DNA of 64,000 nt, taken from Brachypodius melanocephalos (taxonomy: Eukaryota > Chordata > Aves > Passeriformes > Pycnonotidae). The position numbers and the translations under genes were made by a program. Positions 1 to 13,884 of the stretch are shown here, piece by piece. Location of the stretch: positions 603,852 through 667,851 of the forward strand of contig VZSR01000680.1 of assembly GCA_013398615.1 (NCBI GenBank), written 5' to 3'. Numbering within the stretch: the first letter of the stretch is position 1; every line of letters starts with the position of its first letter. The notes under the pieces are model-generated. The model was not told where the DNA came from and did no database searches. It was given only the letters and a program-made list of their open reading frames with translations.

Positions 1-2630
1 TATGTTATGAATGTAATAAATCCTCTGTTAAAAAGGTGTTATCAAGTCAATCTTTCCACTTTATTAGATGACATTTAGTAGAAATTGACCTTGATGTCAG
101 TCAGCACTTTCTGTTCCTTTTACTGTGTTTTGGGCTACTTGATAAGAGAAAAGCCTCTACCCCTTAAAATTATTTTTTCTCTCTTGTCTCTTGATTTTTA
201 CATTTTGAGGTTCTTGCCTTGTGACCCCCACAAAGAAGGTTTGGGCCAGGTGGGTGAGCTGTTTGTGTTCATGAACTTGATGCATTTTTACAAAATAGTG
301 AAGTAATCTGAAACAGGGAGCAAAGATGAGGAAGGTGGTCCATTTGCTGCACACCACTGCTTTTTTTGGAGCTCTGCTGTAATAACTGCAACTCCAGTGG
401 TGAATACCTGGTGATTTTTCCCACCTGTGCATCTGAGAGAGGCTGGAGATCAGTCTAGGGTATAGTGCAATAGAGGGGTGTGCAATACTGCCAAAGGAAA
501 ACCACTGTGCAAGACAAAATGGCAATGATGTACGAAATTTCCAGTTGATCATAATAGAATCTTCATGTGGTAGAGCTGTTTTCTTTTCACTCTCCTCCTT
601 GACCCTTTTTTGCTATAAGATTTTGAACAAAATTCCCCATCTTTGGAAATGCAAAGTGGTTCTGCAGTCAAAAAGTCAAGGTAGTTGTTGGCAGATGACA
701 GCTGCTGATGAGCAGCTCAGCCCCGTGCTTCAGTGCAGAATTCGGGTAGAATGTCACAACATAAAGATGTTACAGAAACTTTACAGAATTAACAACCACC
801 ACATGTCTTGTAATAAAAGAAATAAAGTTCCCATGGTGGTGGGAAAATGATGGCCACCTCACCAAATAGGAATATTGGGAACAGGCATCATCCTTGGGCT
901 GTAATTAAAAGTGCAAAAGAGTAGATAAGGCCAGCATCTTCAGAACTCTTCTCAATTTTCTGCATGCATTTCTGAGGGAAGTCTTTGGAGACTCCTGTAA
1001 ACACAGGATACTAGCAAGTATTACTTCTGAGAAAGATGATGGAAATAATTTTTTTTTTTTTAAATGAAAGCTCTCAGATTTTATCAAAGCCAATGAGAAT
1101 TAAGGTGCAGTCCTTTAAAATGGGTGGCTGTGTTAAAACTGACTGGAGGACTTGCCACAGGAATTGTGGTAGGAAATAGCTCTTCATCGCTGGCAAAAGA
1201 TCAGTTTGTACTGTTACAGTTTCCCTTTTTGCTTTCTGATTTATCAGTTCTCTGTCGGGTAGTCTTTTGAACTGTTTTGATAAATAATTGTACTTGTGAA
1301 GGTTAATGGAGTGTCAGTCCCTTATTTACTCTCAAGTCAAATGCGGTGCATGCTAGTCAGAAGTGTGGGTCGTGCTTCATGACTAGCTGACCTTAATGCT
1401 TTAAAGTGTAGTTATAGTCAGATAAATGACTGTAAAAATGGCATTAAAGGGTCCTATGTTTTCCGTCTTGCTGTGGCTTTTGAGGTCAAATTTCGTTGCA
1501 TAAAAGTATGATATTTCTATTAATTGGCCATAATGCTATAACTTAACCCAGGGTTTGAAAATATGCTGTGTCTCTTTTTTGCTTCACATCATCCCTAGTA
1601 ATAAACACTTTGCAAATGGTTCTTAACTGTTTTGTTGATAATACATCTGCAGAGCAGAGTCCAGTTCTTTCTTTTTGTAGCTGTGTTGAATCTTCAGTGC
1701 TGAGGGCAGTTAAAAAAACAGGCATTAAAACAAGCAGATAGAAATTACTCTGAAAAATACTTGGGGAACAAATATGTTGAATACAGGTGACATTTTAAAG
1801 TCACTGTTCTGTTTTTCCTCATACGTAGTTGGACGTTTTCCTGTTACAGAAGCAGAACACAGATACTTTCATCTAAATTTCTGCTAATCTGTGTCAGTCT
1901 CAAATTAATTCAGCCTTGCAGTCAGAAGAATGACCAGCAATTTCCAAATGTGTTTGTTGCTGTGTGTTTTCCAGTTTATTTTCCTTAGTGTCTTCGCTGG
2001 ATATTGTGTTTCTTTTCTGTAGTGCTAGAGCCCTGAAGTAAAATTTAAGATCAACTACTAAAATTTGAAGCATTTTAACAGCTAATTCTGACTGTATTTT
2101 GTTTATCACTGTGCATAATCTGAGTTCTTAACTTACTCTGTTACTTCCAAGGAAGAAAGTTTTACTTTGTATTGAAGTGAATAATAGCTGACATGAAAAT
2201 TAATAAACAACAAGGGCTTGAAATCAAATGTGTTCAGGAAGTGAGATTTGTAGAACAGTTTAGTCTTTTGAAAATGTGAACCCATTGTTCACTGAAAATA
2301 ACTTGTGGAGTTAAATGCAGTTTGCTCGTGGGGATCTTCTGAAACTCTTGCTGAGTTGTTCAGTGTTCTGGCCAGCTCCTGTAGAAAACAAATGTGCTGA
2401 AATCTGGAAGAGCAGGTTGATAATCAAGATCTTAATGGGAAAAAGTTTACAAAAAGATTGAGTATTTTAGGCAGTCCTCAGAAGTTCTCCGTTCAGTCAC
2501 TGAAAATGTAATTTAGGTACTGCTGTTTGATTCCATTGGCCTTCCTAATTCCAGGTTTTCGCCTTTGAAGGGGATGTTTTGGCTGATTTTGGTAATTGTG
2601 ATTTATATACCACCATTCTGGATGAGCATG
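1..2630 (+). other. SOX5 intron (upstream), unique A+T-rich sequence
   Basis: No exon, transposon or RNA gene is recognised. ORFs here are short, mutually overlapping on both strands and unlike known proteins. The block is assigned to the intron because it lies upstream of the SOX5 exon on the same strand and shows no other gene. Confidence 0.6.
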
Positions 2631-2750
2631 GGGCTGGCTTCAGACCGGTTCTGAACCATTCAAACTGGATTCAACCGCATCAGACCGATTCTGACTGGTC
2701 CTGACTCGTTCAAACCTGTTTGGACTGGTTGCACCCAGTTTGGAACTGAA
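2631..2750. repeat. Degenerate tandem repeat with a 10-bp period, about 11-12 units
   Basis: From 2641 the sequence falls into eleven consecutive 10-mers with no indels: cagaccggtt, ctgaaccatt, caaactggat, tcaaccgcat, cagaccgatt, ctgactggtc, and so on to tggaactgaa. The block at 2631-2640 (gggctggctt) is a weaker twelfth unit. The consensus is C-W-G-A-C-Y-G-G-T-T. Position 4 is A in 10 of 11 units and position 5 is C in 9 of 11. The period is not a multiple of three, so coding origin is unlikely. It looks like an old minisatellite or expanded short motif. Confidence 0.8.
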
Positions 2751-5586
2751 GTTGTGACGTAGTGTCATTGTAACATCTTTTGACCCCCCCGTTTTTGAAA
2801 GTTTCTCTGAACCTGAAATTATGAGACACTTTGTAATGTGTGAATAACAAATCAAATAAATCAAAGTGTGTTGAGAAGAGCATTATATAAATGTGTGAGT
2901 GCAGCCTCCAGTTCTGTCAGAGGTGATGTAAGGAGGATTGGGTGCCTTTCAGAGGGACCAGTCTTACATGTCTTACTTTTACCTCTTTGTAACAAACAAA
3001 TAAGCTCTCAGCATAGTTCCCCTTTATAGTCTCATGTGCATGATTTTCACTTTTATTTCATGTAATTGAATCTGTCCAGGCAATTTATTTTTCAAATTTA
3101 AGTCATCCTCCCATACATGTACAACTGAAGATGAAAACAACTGAAATCAAGAAATTATACGTAACTCTTTTGAGTATGCTTAAATATGTATACTGTAAGT
3201 GTGGACATTCATAGACCAGAGTAAAAGGGAAGAGGAAAATAAGGAAACTCTTCAAAACACACTGTAATTTCTTTTAATGCATATCAATACATAAATTCAT
3301 ACATACATACATGTATATATATGTAAAATAAATGTGACTCAGAACCAAATACCCTGTCTTTGTGTTCACCCCCTGTCTGTGCTCAAGGTCTCTAGATGCT
3401 CAATAGGAGCATTTTAATTATTTTTCCCTGTTTGATGTTGCTGAGTATAATGAGTGCATTGTAGAGAACGTTTTGTTAGAAACCTTCTGTACATCAGCTT
3501 AGTGCTGGTAGACACAGTGATACCTGGTTGGATCACATCCTGAGACCCAATTTTATTAAATATAAGAGAAGAAAGAGAGATTTTATAAAACCATGCTCTG
3601 TTAGTCAAGCAATGCTTCCTCACCATAAAGCAGCCTTACATTCTTTCCAGTCAAAGTGGAGAAAATTGTGCCTTTCTTATTTGGGTTGGGCAATTCTGTG
3701 GGTTTTTCAGCATCACTTCATGATGACTGAAAACTACAGGGAATACTCAGAAATCAGTGATTCAAAGAGGAATTTGGAGAAGAAGGGCTATTTCCAGCAA
3801 AAGTTATTCATTCTCTGCTGATGGTGGGTAGTTGGCTGTGACTATAGAAGAATTGATGTTCCTTGGGGCTTTTTTAGTTTGTTTGTGAACATGACGTACA
3901 TCAGTGCACGAAATTAATTGTTAAGGAAAATACGTTGTGCACTTAGTCATCTACAGGAATTTGATTTCTTTAATGAAATGGTATAAGAGAATGAGAATGA
4001 ACTGCTTTAAAGCTAATAAAGATCATTTGTATTACTCAGAATAATTTAGGTAAGTGATGAGAAAGGGGAGGGAAATTAGCATTTCTGTGCAGTTTGCTTG
4101 CTGTGTAATTCTTAATCAGGAATGTCACAACATCCCTTGATATCATCTTATCACAAAGGTCTCTTCATAGTAGGCAATGTATGCTGCTGACTGCAGTTTA
4201 CAGAAACAGAAGAAAGAATAACTCATGTGCAGAGTGAGAACTGTGAATCTGTCATAAATTAGAATTTATTAGGGTATTTTGCATCACTCAGGCACACTGG
4301 TGAGCTCTATGTACATTTTAAGTCTTGTTTAAGCTCTGCTTGGGTGAGCTTTAGAATGGAACTTAAATGGTAAAATGACATCATGTTGCTCCCTGGAGTA
4401 GACCATAATGTTACCATTTGAGGTGTAGTAAGACCCAGAAGAGTGAACAGGGAATTGGTTCTTGATAATCCTTGGATGCTGGATGTGCTCTGCCTTTCCT
4501 CTGCTTTGGAACCTGGCAAGTCAGCTCATGCCATTTCCTGACTTGTCCTATATATGATACCACAAAGGTATTTTGTGGGGATTAATTTAAAATATTCTGA
4601 ATAGCTTTAGCCCATATTATGTTAATGTATCAGTGTTACATTGATTGAGTTCTTTCATATTAATTTTTAATGATTATCCTGATATATTTGGCATTTTTTA
4701 TCAAGTACTGTTGTTTGAAGTGTGCAAGATCCAAATAAGTTTGATTCCTACTCTGTAACATGTTCTGTGGAGCTGCTTTTCTGTAAAAGGATTTATTCTC
4801 TGTTTATAAGCACAGAATATATATGTTCCTTTTCTTTTTATATCCTGTGCAATCTTTCCTCCAAAGGTGAGAAAACTGCTTTGGTTTACACCAGAATTCC
4901 AAATTCTGTTTCACCAGAATTGTGTAATGGTTGTAGATAGGAAGAAAATCAAGTTAGAAAAGATCAGAATGGGTGAAATAGATTTCAGAGGGAAAACAAT
5001 TCTGTTAATAACTGTTAAAGAAGATTAAACTAGTTACTGCTTGGAAAAGTCCTGTAACATTACTTAAGAAATGTAAGAGAGTTAGTAGTAGTCAAAGTAA
5101 TTAAAGTCTGTGAAAAGCAGGTACCAGAATAGAGATCTTAGGTAAAAGCAGATCCATGGGCTGGATGATATTCATTGCAAAAATAAATAAGACTAACATT
5201 CTGAACCAAAAGAATTTCTTTTTTTTTTCTTAATTCCTCTTCTTAGAGGAATTCTTTCCAGTAAACTTTGGTGGAGACAGTGAAGCTGTTTCTCAAGTAG
5301 CTATTCCATTTTAATAAAGTTAGGTTTTCTGGCCCTTCTTGAAAATGAAAACTTCCAGAAGAAAGAAATAGTGTGATGCTAATCTCTGTGGAGGCAAAGA
5401 CTTTTTATTTTGACGGTTATCATCTTGTGAGTCTCATTATAATCTTTTGAAAAGCAGAAGAACAAATACAAGGTAAAAGTAGATAAATAGATGTGAATTG
5501 AGAAGGCTCATGAAAAATACACAACATGTGTAAAGCAGAACACAATTATTTTAAAAGTGCAGTGGATTTAGCCAAATACCTACCTT
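2751..5586 (+). other. SOX5 intron, unique sequence with a small CATA/TA simple repeat
   Basis: The only structured piece is at 3298-3325, four CATA units running into TGTATATATATGTA. The rest is A+T-rich unique intron without recognised coding or RNA features. Confidence 0.55.
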
Positions 5587-6010
5587 TCACAGAATCTTAG
5601 AATGTCTTGGGTTGGAAGGGACTTTAAAGGCCATATTCCATGTCCCTGCCCTGGGTAGGGACACCTTCCACTGGACCAGGCTGCTCAGAACCCCATCCAA
5701 CCTGGCCATGAACACTTCCAGGGCTGGCACATACAGCCACTCTGGGCAGCCTGTGCCAGGGCTTCACCACCCTCACAGGGAGGAATTTCTTCTGTGCATC
5801 TAACCTAAATTTCTCTCCTGTTGGTTTGAAGCCATTAGTCCTTGTCCTGTCACTACAGTTCCTACTGAAGAGCCCCTTCAGATACTGAAGGTGTTTTGAG
5901 GTCTCCACAAAACCTTCACTTCTCTGGTCTAAACAGCCCCCAGCTCTCTCAGCCTGTCTCCATAGGGGATGTGCTCTGCTGCCCTTATCAACTTCATCAC
6001 TCTCCTTTAT
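5587..6010 (-). mobile_element. CR1 LINE, 3' fragment, minus orientation
   Basis: On the + strand it begins tcacagaatcttagaatg then ttgggttggaagggacttt, the reverse complement of the CR1 3' end with its decayed octamer tail. It continues through the usual CR1 landmarks: the gggacaccttccac and cagcctgtgccagggc segments, then a stretch matching the older part of the CR1 3' region (gaagccattagtccttgtcc, cagctctctcagcctgtctcc). The 5' side is truncated near 6010, as is normal for CR1 copies. ORFs across it are remnants. CR1 is the dominant LINE of birds and other sauropsids. Confidence 0.93.
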
Positions 6011-6474
6011 GCAGGATATGTGTAAAGTTCCTTATAATACACCAGTGGGCTGAGATCTTTAAAAGAACAAATGATTCCCAAGTGATTGATTATTGCAAGT
6101 TCCATGGATTTCATTCTGGAAGTGTGCATGCATTGAACTGTGCTTCCTTCATACAGTCTTTCAAGCATCTCATTTAAATGTTCCAGGTAAAGTGGCTATT
6201 AAAAAAATGCATTAAGGTTCCAGATTGATACAGCTGGAGCAAGTAATCCAAAATACAACAAAAATCTATATCATCAATGAGAGAAAGGCACTTTGAGAAC
6301 AGTAATGCTGAAAAATGCTTAGGTGTGTTGAAACAAATTGGATATGAGCTTGTCTTGTAGCGAGATGACAAAAAAGGCAGTAACAAAGTAATTGTCCTTC
6401 TCATAACTCTGCTAAGATTGTGTGGGAAATAATGTGTTCAGTTCAGTTCTGACCATGTTGGGGAAAAAAGCAAC
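6011..6474 (+). other. SOX5 intron, no feature seen
   Basis: Unique sequence between the CR1 truncation point and a hairpin. Nothing recognised. Confidence 0.5.
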
Positions 6475-6515
6475 ATGTCTTTCCTGCATTTGTCTTTCAG
6501 ATGCAGGAAAGACAT
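6475..6515. repeat. Perfect 15-bp inverted repeat with an 11-nt loop
   Basis: ATGTCTTTCCTGCAT (6475-6489) is followed by an 11-nt loop and the exact reverse complement ATGCAGGAAAGACAT (6501-6515). The loop itself repeats GTCTTTC from the left arm. It is much shorter than a typical pre-miRNA hairpin and pairing does not extend outward. It may have arisen by template switching. Confidence 0.85.
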
Positions 6516-9500
6516 TATTAAAGAGCTGTAGGAGCTGACCTGTGAGGGAAGACTGAGAGAGTAAAGCCTAAATATGGTCAGTAGTAACAAAGTGTATCCA
6601 ACTGTTCCAAAAAGACGTGGATGGTAGAAGCTCTGACAGGGACAAAGAACAGTGCAGTGCACTGGAAGAAGCAGCGGTGTGAGAGTTATGGTTTGAACAG
6701 AGGTGAGGGTGAGGCAGTGTTTCAGAACAATGAAAATCTGTTGGATATTCATGGGGAGAATGGGAAGCCTCACTGTCTCTTTCTGATACATTCTGCTAGC
6801 CAAATTAAAACATCTGGGGCCCCACCAAAGGTGTGGGCCCAGCAGGTGTGCCCTTGTGTTACAAACCTGCTTTTGGTATTTGCAGAATCACCGTGCCTTA
6901 GTGGGAGCATGAGCACAGGTCTTTGTGGGTGCAGGATGCTCGCTTTTCCTTTTGCTCCCCAGTTTGGATGGTTGTTCTTTCCAGACAAGATATCCTCCAC
7001 GTGAGCTTCAGCACAGAGAAGGCAGCTTTAACCATTTCAAATGTGGCTTTTCCTTACTTTCCTCTCAGCCACCCGGCCAAAGGAATGAAGTGAAATAATC
7101 TGTCTGGTACAAGTTTTTGTAGGCTACCAGAGAACAGATGAAGTAATCTGACAGCCCTTTCCATCTGAAAACTGCAGTGAACTGGGGTGTGAAAGCTGGG
7201 AACAGTCCAGGAGCCACTGCTGGCCTGTGGCATTCCTTTTATCCTGAGTTCTGTTCAGATAGTCCTCTCCCCTTCTTTCAAGGAATTAGCACAGACAATG
7301 GGTTTGTTTCACAGTAACAAAGCTGGTGATCAAACTGGCTTTGACACTCAACATAGGTTTTATTACACTCACAAGCCAGAGTTGTTGTATCTGGTTAGTA
7401 AGCTTGTATTTTTACAAAGATAATCGTTTTATACTGCATGATTTCCAAACTATTAGAAGGATTTAACGTATGCTGAGGCCTCTACCAAGCTGTTTTGATA
7501 AGCAGTCTTATTTTTTGTTTAGCAAGGTCTTACGGGCGATCTTTAGTCCCTCAGGGAAGAGCTCATAAAAGTCTTAAAAGTGCTTTTGCAGAGCTTTATT
7601 TATTATTTTTAAGCATGAAGATTGCTAGCACAAAGATAACAAGGCTCTTATAGTACAACATGTTCTTTGTTTTTGCAGGTTATAGCTAACATATTAGGAG
7701 TTCTCAGAATGCCAGTTTTGTTTGTTAAGTGTTTTGAGAGCAAATAGATGTAATCCTATATTGCGTTATTTTCTTAAAATGAGTTTGGTTGGAGAAAGAA
7801 GCAGTAGGAGAGATCTAGTCTGAGTATGGGTGTCGAGAATCCTGTCACTAACCACATTTACTCATTACAAAGCAGTTGTTACAATTTTACTATATTTAAT
7901 ATCTAAGGATTTGCAAATTACTTTGATATATGGAGAACACTTCATTGCAAGAAATGGGACAAATAGGTGGGCTAAAAATAAAACCGAAATATAGACCACA
8001 GAAGAAAATAATTTTAAAAACCCATGCTTGGCATTCAATATAAGAAAGTTCTACAATTTCGCTCACAACATTTTTTCATATATTTTTTACTACAAACAGA
8101 CCCACAGTTTGCATATAATTCTTTGGTTTTTAATAAATCAAGTAGGGAAATGATGGGATAAGCAGTAAGAAATACTCAGCTCGTTCTGTACGTTTGGGGA
8201 TGGGCTGGAATGCAGAACAGCCAAAGGAGAAATGTTTGTTTTAAAGCAGTCAGTTATCAGATTGTGCTCTGTGCTAGAGATAGTCTGATAATGGTCTGGT
8301 GGAGAGGCACAGAGAGTCACCCATCACACTCTGCCAGTTCTACCTCTGTTTTCAGACACTTACAATGAAGTCAGTGAGAATTAAATGAGTACGTATATTA
8401 TTGTGCATTATCAGAAATCCCACTAGGCACTATCTGTAGATACGTAAATCCTTGAAAAATCTGTTCCTATGCTCTCTAAATCTCAGGGGATAAAGTTAGA
8501 AATCAGTGCGAAACGGATTATAAGTTATTCCTTTTGTGTGAATGCAACCCAACAGTTGTTTTGCGACTCATCCCTAAACCTTGTAAATGTTTGAAGTTTT
8601 CTCTTGCTCGTGCAGTTGTGGCAGCAGCCTGAGTATAGTGGTACTTGGAAAAAGTCGAGGTACATTTCAATGCTCCTGGCAGATATTGTGGGGTGGCACT
8701 TGATATATGAGAGAATTCCCAATTTCCCGTTTCAGGTGATTGGGCTGTGGTGCCCCATGGAGTAATGTAAGAGCAGTATAAGGGCTGAGTATTTATTGCA
8801 TCAATAAAAATGAAAACACAACTGCTGCGAGGCTTTTGGCCAATAATCTTTAGGCTTTTTATATCAATTACATAAAATGCCTCAAGCTGCAGGAAATATT
8901 CATTAATATCTCAGTTTACATGTGGAGGAAAAAGGTAAAAGAAGGGAAAGTGATGTAGCAGAGTTCCTGTGGCAGATGGTTGTCTTTTTGAGCTTTGAAC
9001 CATTTTCAGCCAGGTTCATGGATATCAAACACTGGAAATACCTGTTAGTCTTCCCACTGAAACCTCTGTCAGTGTATCTTCTGCTTCATTGAGAAGAGGT
9101 CATTAGTTAGATACAGCACCTGATGTCAAATAAATACAAACTGAAGGACAAGAGCTAGTAATGGTGGCTAAAAAAAAAAAAAAAAAGTTCCATTACAAAG
9201 TGAAATTTTAAAATATTAGAGGGAGAACAAGATGTTATCAGGATTATGTAAGTCTAATGATTGGTACCTCCAAGATATGGATCATGGAGTTCCAAATAGA
9301 TTGTGTCAGTAAAGCCAAATCAATACTTGACTTGAATGTATTTCTCTTGGTGGTAGTAGCATGATCACAGTAACAAGAAAACAAAAAGTGCATCTCTATT
9401 CACTGTGTTTAGTTCACCTAATTCAGGTAAAAAGTCTTAGATCTCTGCCACAATGACCTCTTCAGCTGACTCTCCTGAACCATTCACTTACTTCTTCACT

Positions 9501-12500
9501 CTCTAGTGCATTTGATTTCCTTGTCATCATTAAAACCACAGTCCTAGGAAAAGAAAGAATCAATGTAAGGGCAGTGGTTGGTTTGCATGGATCTAGTTGC
9601 AGACCCATAACCTTTGGATGTACATCTTTATATGATGCCCTTAACCACTTTTATCCCCCTTTAGGTTATGTGTCAGTTCTTACTTCCTAACGATGTGTTT
9701 ATCCTCTTCCACCTGTTTTTCCCTTCTATGACCTTCCATAGAGTCTCCTGTTTGGTTGTTGTATCCTGCATTGTTTCCTTTTAAATCTCCTTGGGATCGT
9801 TCCTCTCCACCACTGATGAGCAACTTTACTACATGAAGGAGACTTACAGACAAAAGTCCTCTTTAAATACGAGATAGATGGAAGGAAGTTCTAGCATGTG
9901 AAAAGCCCAGTGTCCGCTGGGATGCCTTATGGAATATGTGTTGCATCTTCCTGAAGGTGCCAGGTTGAGAGCCACCATAAAGCAGGCAGGTTTGTGGTAA
10001 TACCTGCTCTGCATCCCCTGTGACAGAATGTAGAAGGAGACAGTTTTCCAAATCAGTGATTTGAAAATGTGATTCCCGTTGAAAGGCAACGGCACTTAAC
10101 GCTCCTGAAGTTAATTATATTAGTTAAAGCAAAGATTGTAAAGTTAAGAAAAAAATTAAGGATCGTTCTTGCTTTGTGAATATTTTGTGTCTGTTTTGTT
10201 TCTTTTAAACATTAACAAATACTGGAAATGTCAGTTAAGTTTTCTCATAATTGCCAGTGGGCCTCCTGTGGGCAATGGAAGTATTTCTACAGCTTCCGTA
10301 TTTTTCACTTGAAGTAGCTGTGCTGTTGAATCTTACACATAGATACTTATTTCCTAAAATACTATTATGGAAAATAAATTTAAAAAAATAGGCTACAGTA
10401 CTAAATTTCTGGAGAATCATTTGTCTTCAGAAGAGTGAAGTATTCTGTTTTCTGATTATCTGTTATGTCATACTGTTACCAGCTTCCTGGTCACTATGGA
10501 GACTATAAAATAGATAGGCCTATGTGTCTAATGTAGAAAGCAGAGAAAAAAACCCTGCCTTTGGTCTTCTTTACACATTCTAAAAGAGTGAAGTATGGGC
10601 AAAATTCCAGCTTTGAAATAAAGAACCTTTTCGGTTGCTTTCAGGATCACAGGCTTCTTAAAATCAGACAATATCTGTGCTTGTTTTAAAGACACAAGTA
10701 TTTTATTCCAGGTGTTTTTGACTGCAAAACCAGCAGCTTGATTCTCATGATATCTTTTTTTTTTTTTTTTTCCCCTGCAGATGTAGACTTCATGCATACC
10801 ATATGGTGGTAATTAACAGTTTCAGACTTAGTTCTCAGTTTTCTTCTGCTTCAATTCTTGGTTGGTTTGGGACAAAATTTTAATGTCACAGAAGCAGAGT
10901 GTCTGAGTTTAATTGCAGACAGGAATAATGTGCATATCTAGATGGGGAAGGAGAAGATGAGGTCTATTTAGAGCACTAAGAGATATTTTGGAAATCTCAC
11001 CAAGTACAACCTGTTTCTTTTCATTAAGCCTTTAAATGTTCTTCTGTAGAGCTGAAATAGGCCTCCCTTGGACCCTGGAAACAGAGGCAGACAATTTGAA
11101 AGATACAGCTGGAATGAAGAGTTTCTTTTAACAGCACAATGTTTGCACTTTTTATGAGAGCAAGGGTAACATTGTGTAATCTTTAGAAAAGATATTGCTC
11201 AGTGAGGACAAGTCCATTGTCCAGTGACATGACTTTTCCTGTCAATCACAAAGGTGACAAGGGGGCTAGATTAAGTAAAGCTTGCCCAAGATTAACAAAG
11301 GAAGATTATTGACCTCATCCTGAAAGGGCAGAAGCCTGTTTTATCATTAAACCTTGGAAGAGGTATTTCCTCCATAGGTGGAAAGCTGTTTGGCAATATT
11401 GGGGCAACTTTCCTGTAAATAAGCAGGTCTTCCTGTGGATTCTAGCTTGAAGCTGAAGCAGAAGACACAAAAGCTGGGCTGGTCCCTTTTCTGTTGCTGT
11501 TTCTTGTGGGGGGAAGAAGGGCCTAGAGTGTTTGCTTCAGCAAGATCTGTGCAGGTCCTTGTCTGCCTTTCCGGAGTGGGACATCAAGAAGCAGCAGCAT
11601 CAGGTGTTTGGTGAGTACCACCCCAGCTCAGAGCTGGAGGAAATGTTGGGCCAGCAGGCATTAGCAGAGCAATTCACGATGCAAATGAAGGGCAGAGCCC
11701 CATCCACCAGGCAGCTGCTGCCTGCATAAAACTGCTACCAGGATTAACAGTGCCAGAGGCTGGAATGTAATCAAACTTGAACAGGTGAAATGGTTACGCA
11801 GCTGAGAGAGTGTTTCTTCTGCAGGAAAAGTGCTCGCTATTTTGGTGGCTGAGAGATGGGTCTTGAGTGTGGCTTGATGGACTTCATTGTAAAACATCAG
11901 CAGTAGATATTGATGTTTCTGAATACCACTTTACAGTGTTGTTGCTTTTCTCTCGGTTAAACTGAAGGAAGTCGTGTTGATTTGTCCTTTTAAAAAAGGA
12001 ACCTGCTAAATCTGACTTGTTGGGAGGGAACTTCTTCTCAGGGGATTAATTTTAAACTGTTGCTGACATATCTTTCTTCCCATTGAGGATTTCTCTGTGT
12101 TTTCAGGGAGATAGTTCAACTCTTGTGTGCAATATCAGAGTTCTTTACTTGAAGTTTTTTGGCTTTATGCAGCCATTGACACGAGCAGGTTTTATGTGGT
12201 GCAAGTATCCTTTCTTTTTACGTGCTAGAAGTAAAAACCCAGACCCACTGAGAGCTTTTTCACGTCTCCAAGTGAAAGCATAAGAAAGAACAAACGAAAA
12301 GAGAGGGACACGAAGTGAAAGCCAAGATAACTGTTGCACGTTTCGCATTGTTGTTGTTGTGGATGACAGAATAAAAGGATGCTGGGCTCGTGGGAGAGCA
12401 GATTTTGGAGCTGGTGTGCTGGAGGATACATGTGGAAGTGTCAGCAGCAGCAGGAGCTGGGCTGTGCTCTCATCCACCAGCACAGAAAGGAGAGGATTCC

Positions 12501-13806
12501 TCTTGGATTGCAAATCACGCAATGGATGTGTGATTGCTACAGATCTTTCTGAATGAATAATTCACTGGTGTGCTGTAATTTAGCCCACTGAGATGTGATT
12601 GCAGCTGTTCCCCTACTGTATATATGTTTTGATTGAGTCTTAAATCCCACAAGTGTATAAATAGCCATGTGTGTGATATGCAAACACTGCATACAGGCAC
12701 ACCTAACCAAGTGGTCTAAAGAAACTTTTTCGGGGGGAGATGCTTTCTTGATTGTATATTTTAGTACATAATTTATCTTTAAAAAAAAAAAAATCTGTGT
12801 AGAACACTTCCCTTTCTTATCCAGCTATGAAGTCTCTAACTGTGGTAGTATAAATGCTTTTAGCCAACATTATAGTAGGAGAGTATCTCTGTTACTAAGG
12901 AATTTATCATTCCAAGACCTTTATAATAGGTTTCTTGTGCCTGTTTTGCAGGTAGGAAACTGAAGTGCAAGGGGGGGGTGGGAAGTGATCTTTTCCATGG
13001 TTTCACAGTGCATTTGAAAGAACTAGGAATTGAGTATTCAGAGTTCATGATGCTTTATTCACAGACTGCTGCGTTGTCCCCTCACAATTCCTTTTCCCCA
13101 GAAAGCAAGGCAGAGTTTTAAAAATACTTGCGGGTTTCATTTGAAAGCCAAGCAATTCTTGATTTTGAAAACAGTCTTATATTACTTTACATAATCATTC
13201 AATCCTTGTGTTCTTGTGCTTTTTTTCTTACAACAAACCGGTTTTATATTCAGAATATATTTGTACATAAAAAAACCCCACTTGCAAGTGTACATGGAAA
13301 CAGCAGTGGTGATACCTGAGGTTTAGGCAGCTTTTACAAGTACTTGGTGTCTGTGACCAGTATGTGACACACAGAAACAGGAGTGAAAGTCTTTGGGACC
13401 TGCTTTGGATCAAAGCAAAAACTTAGTTTCTGGTAAAATGAAGAAACACACTGTTCCTATACATGACTGATGGCATAGGTAGATTTAAGAAGTGTAACTA
13501 AGGATGATATTTGGCTTATGTGTCTCAAAGTGTGAATAAGAAAGCAGCTTTCAAGATATTTCCTCTTTTAGCCTTGTGTGTAGGAAAAAAATTGCCACTG
13601 GGTGATAATGCTTTTGAATTTTAGACAAAATCTGAAATGATGCTGAAGTTAACCATTTTGCTTGTTTAGATGAGTGTTAAAAAATAAGTTTACTCATGTC
13701 TATATGTGAAAAAAAATCGTGTTTGGCTTCAGCTAAGTTTTGAAGTCCAGTGTTAGCAACTAAGAATTTTCCAAGTGCAGAACAAAAATGGAGGGAGTTG
13801 CAAGGG
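6516..13806 (+). other. SOX5 intron, mostly unique sequence with homopolymer tracts
   Basis: Contains A17 at 9170-9186 and T17 at 10755-10771. The T17 runs into CCCCTGCAG, an acceptor-like decoy ending at 10780. A (TTG)n scrap lies near 12350. No coding exon, LINE or RNA gene is recognised. Confidence 0.5.
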
Positions 13807-13827
13807 AAAAAAAAAAAAAAAAAAAAA
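13807..13827. repeat. Poly(A) tract, A21
   Basis: Uninterrupted adenines. No retroposed gene was recognised upstream of it, so it is treated as a simple homopolymer. Confidence 0.9.
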
Positions 13828-13884
13828 GGAGCATTTCTGTTGATTAGAGTAGGAAAATTTTTTAGGGCTTGGTCAAAAGCTCAT

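Noticed and set aside
5624..5908. ORFs on both strands inside the CR1 at 5.6-6.0 kb
   Set aside because: They fall in the CR1 3' region and are remnants or chance frames, not genes.
10755..10860. Acceptor-like T17-CCCCTGCAG with a following short open frame as a possible hidden exon
   Set aside because: The peptide after it matches no SOX5 segment and no clear donor closes it. Poly(T) plus CAG arises easily in A+T-rich introns.
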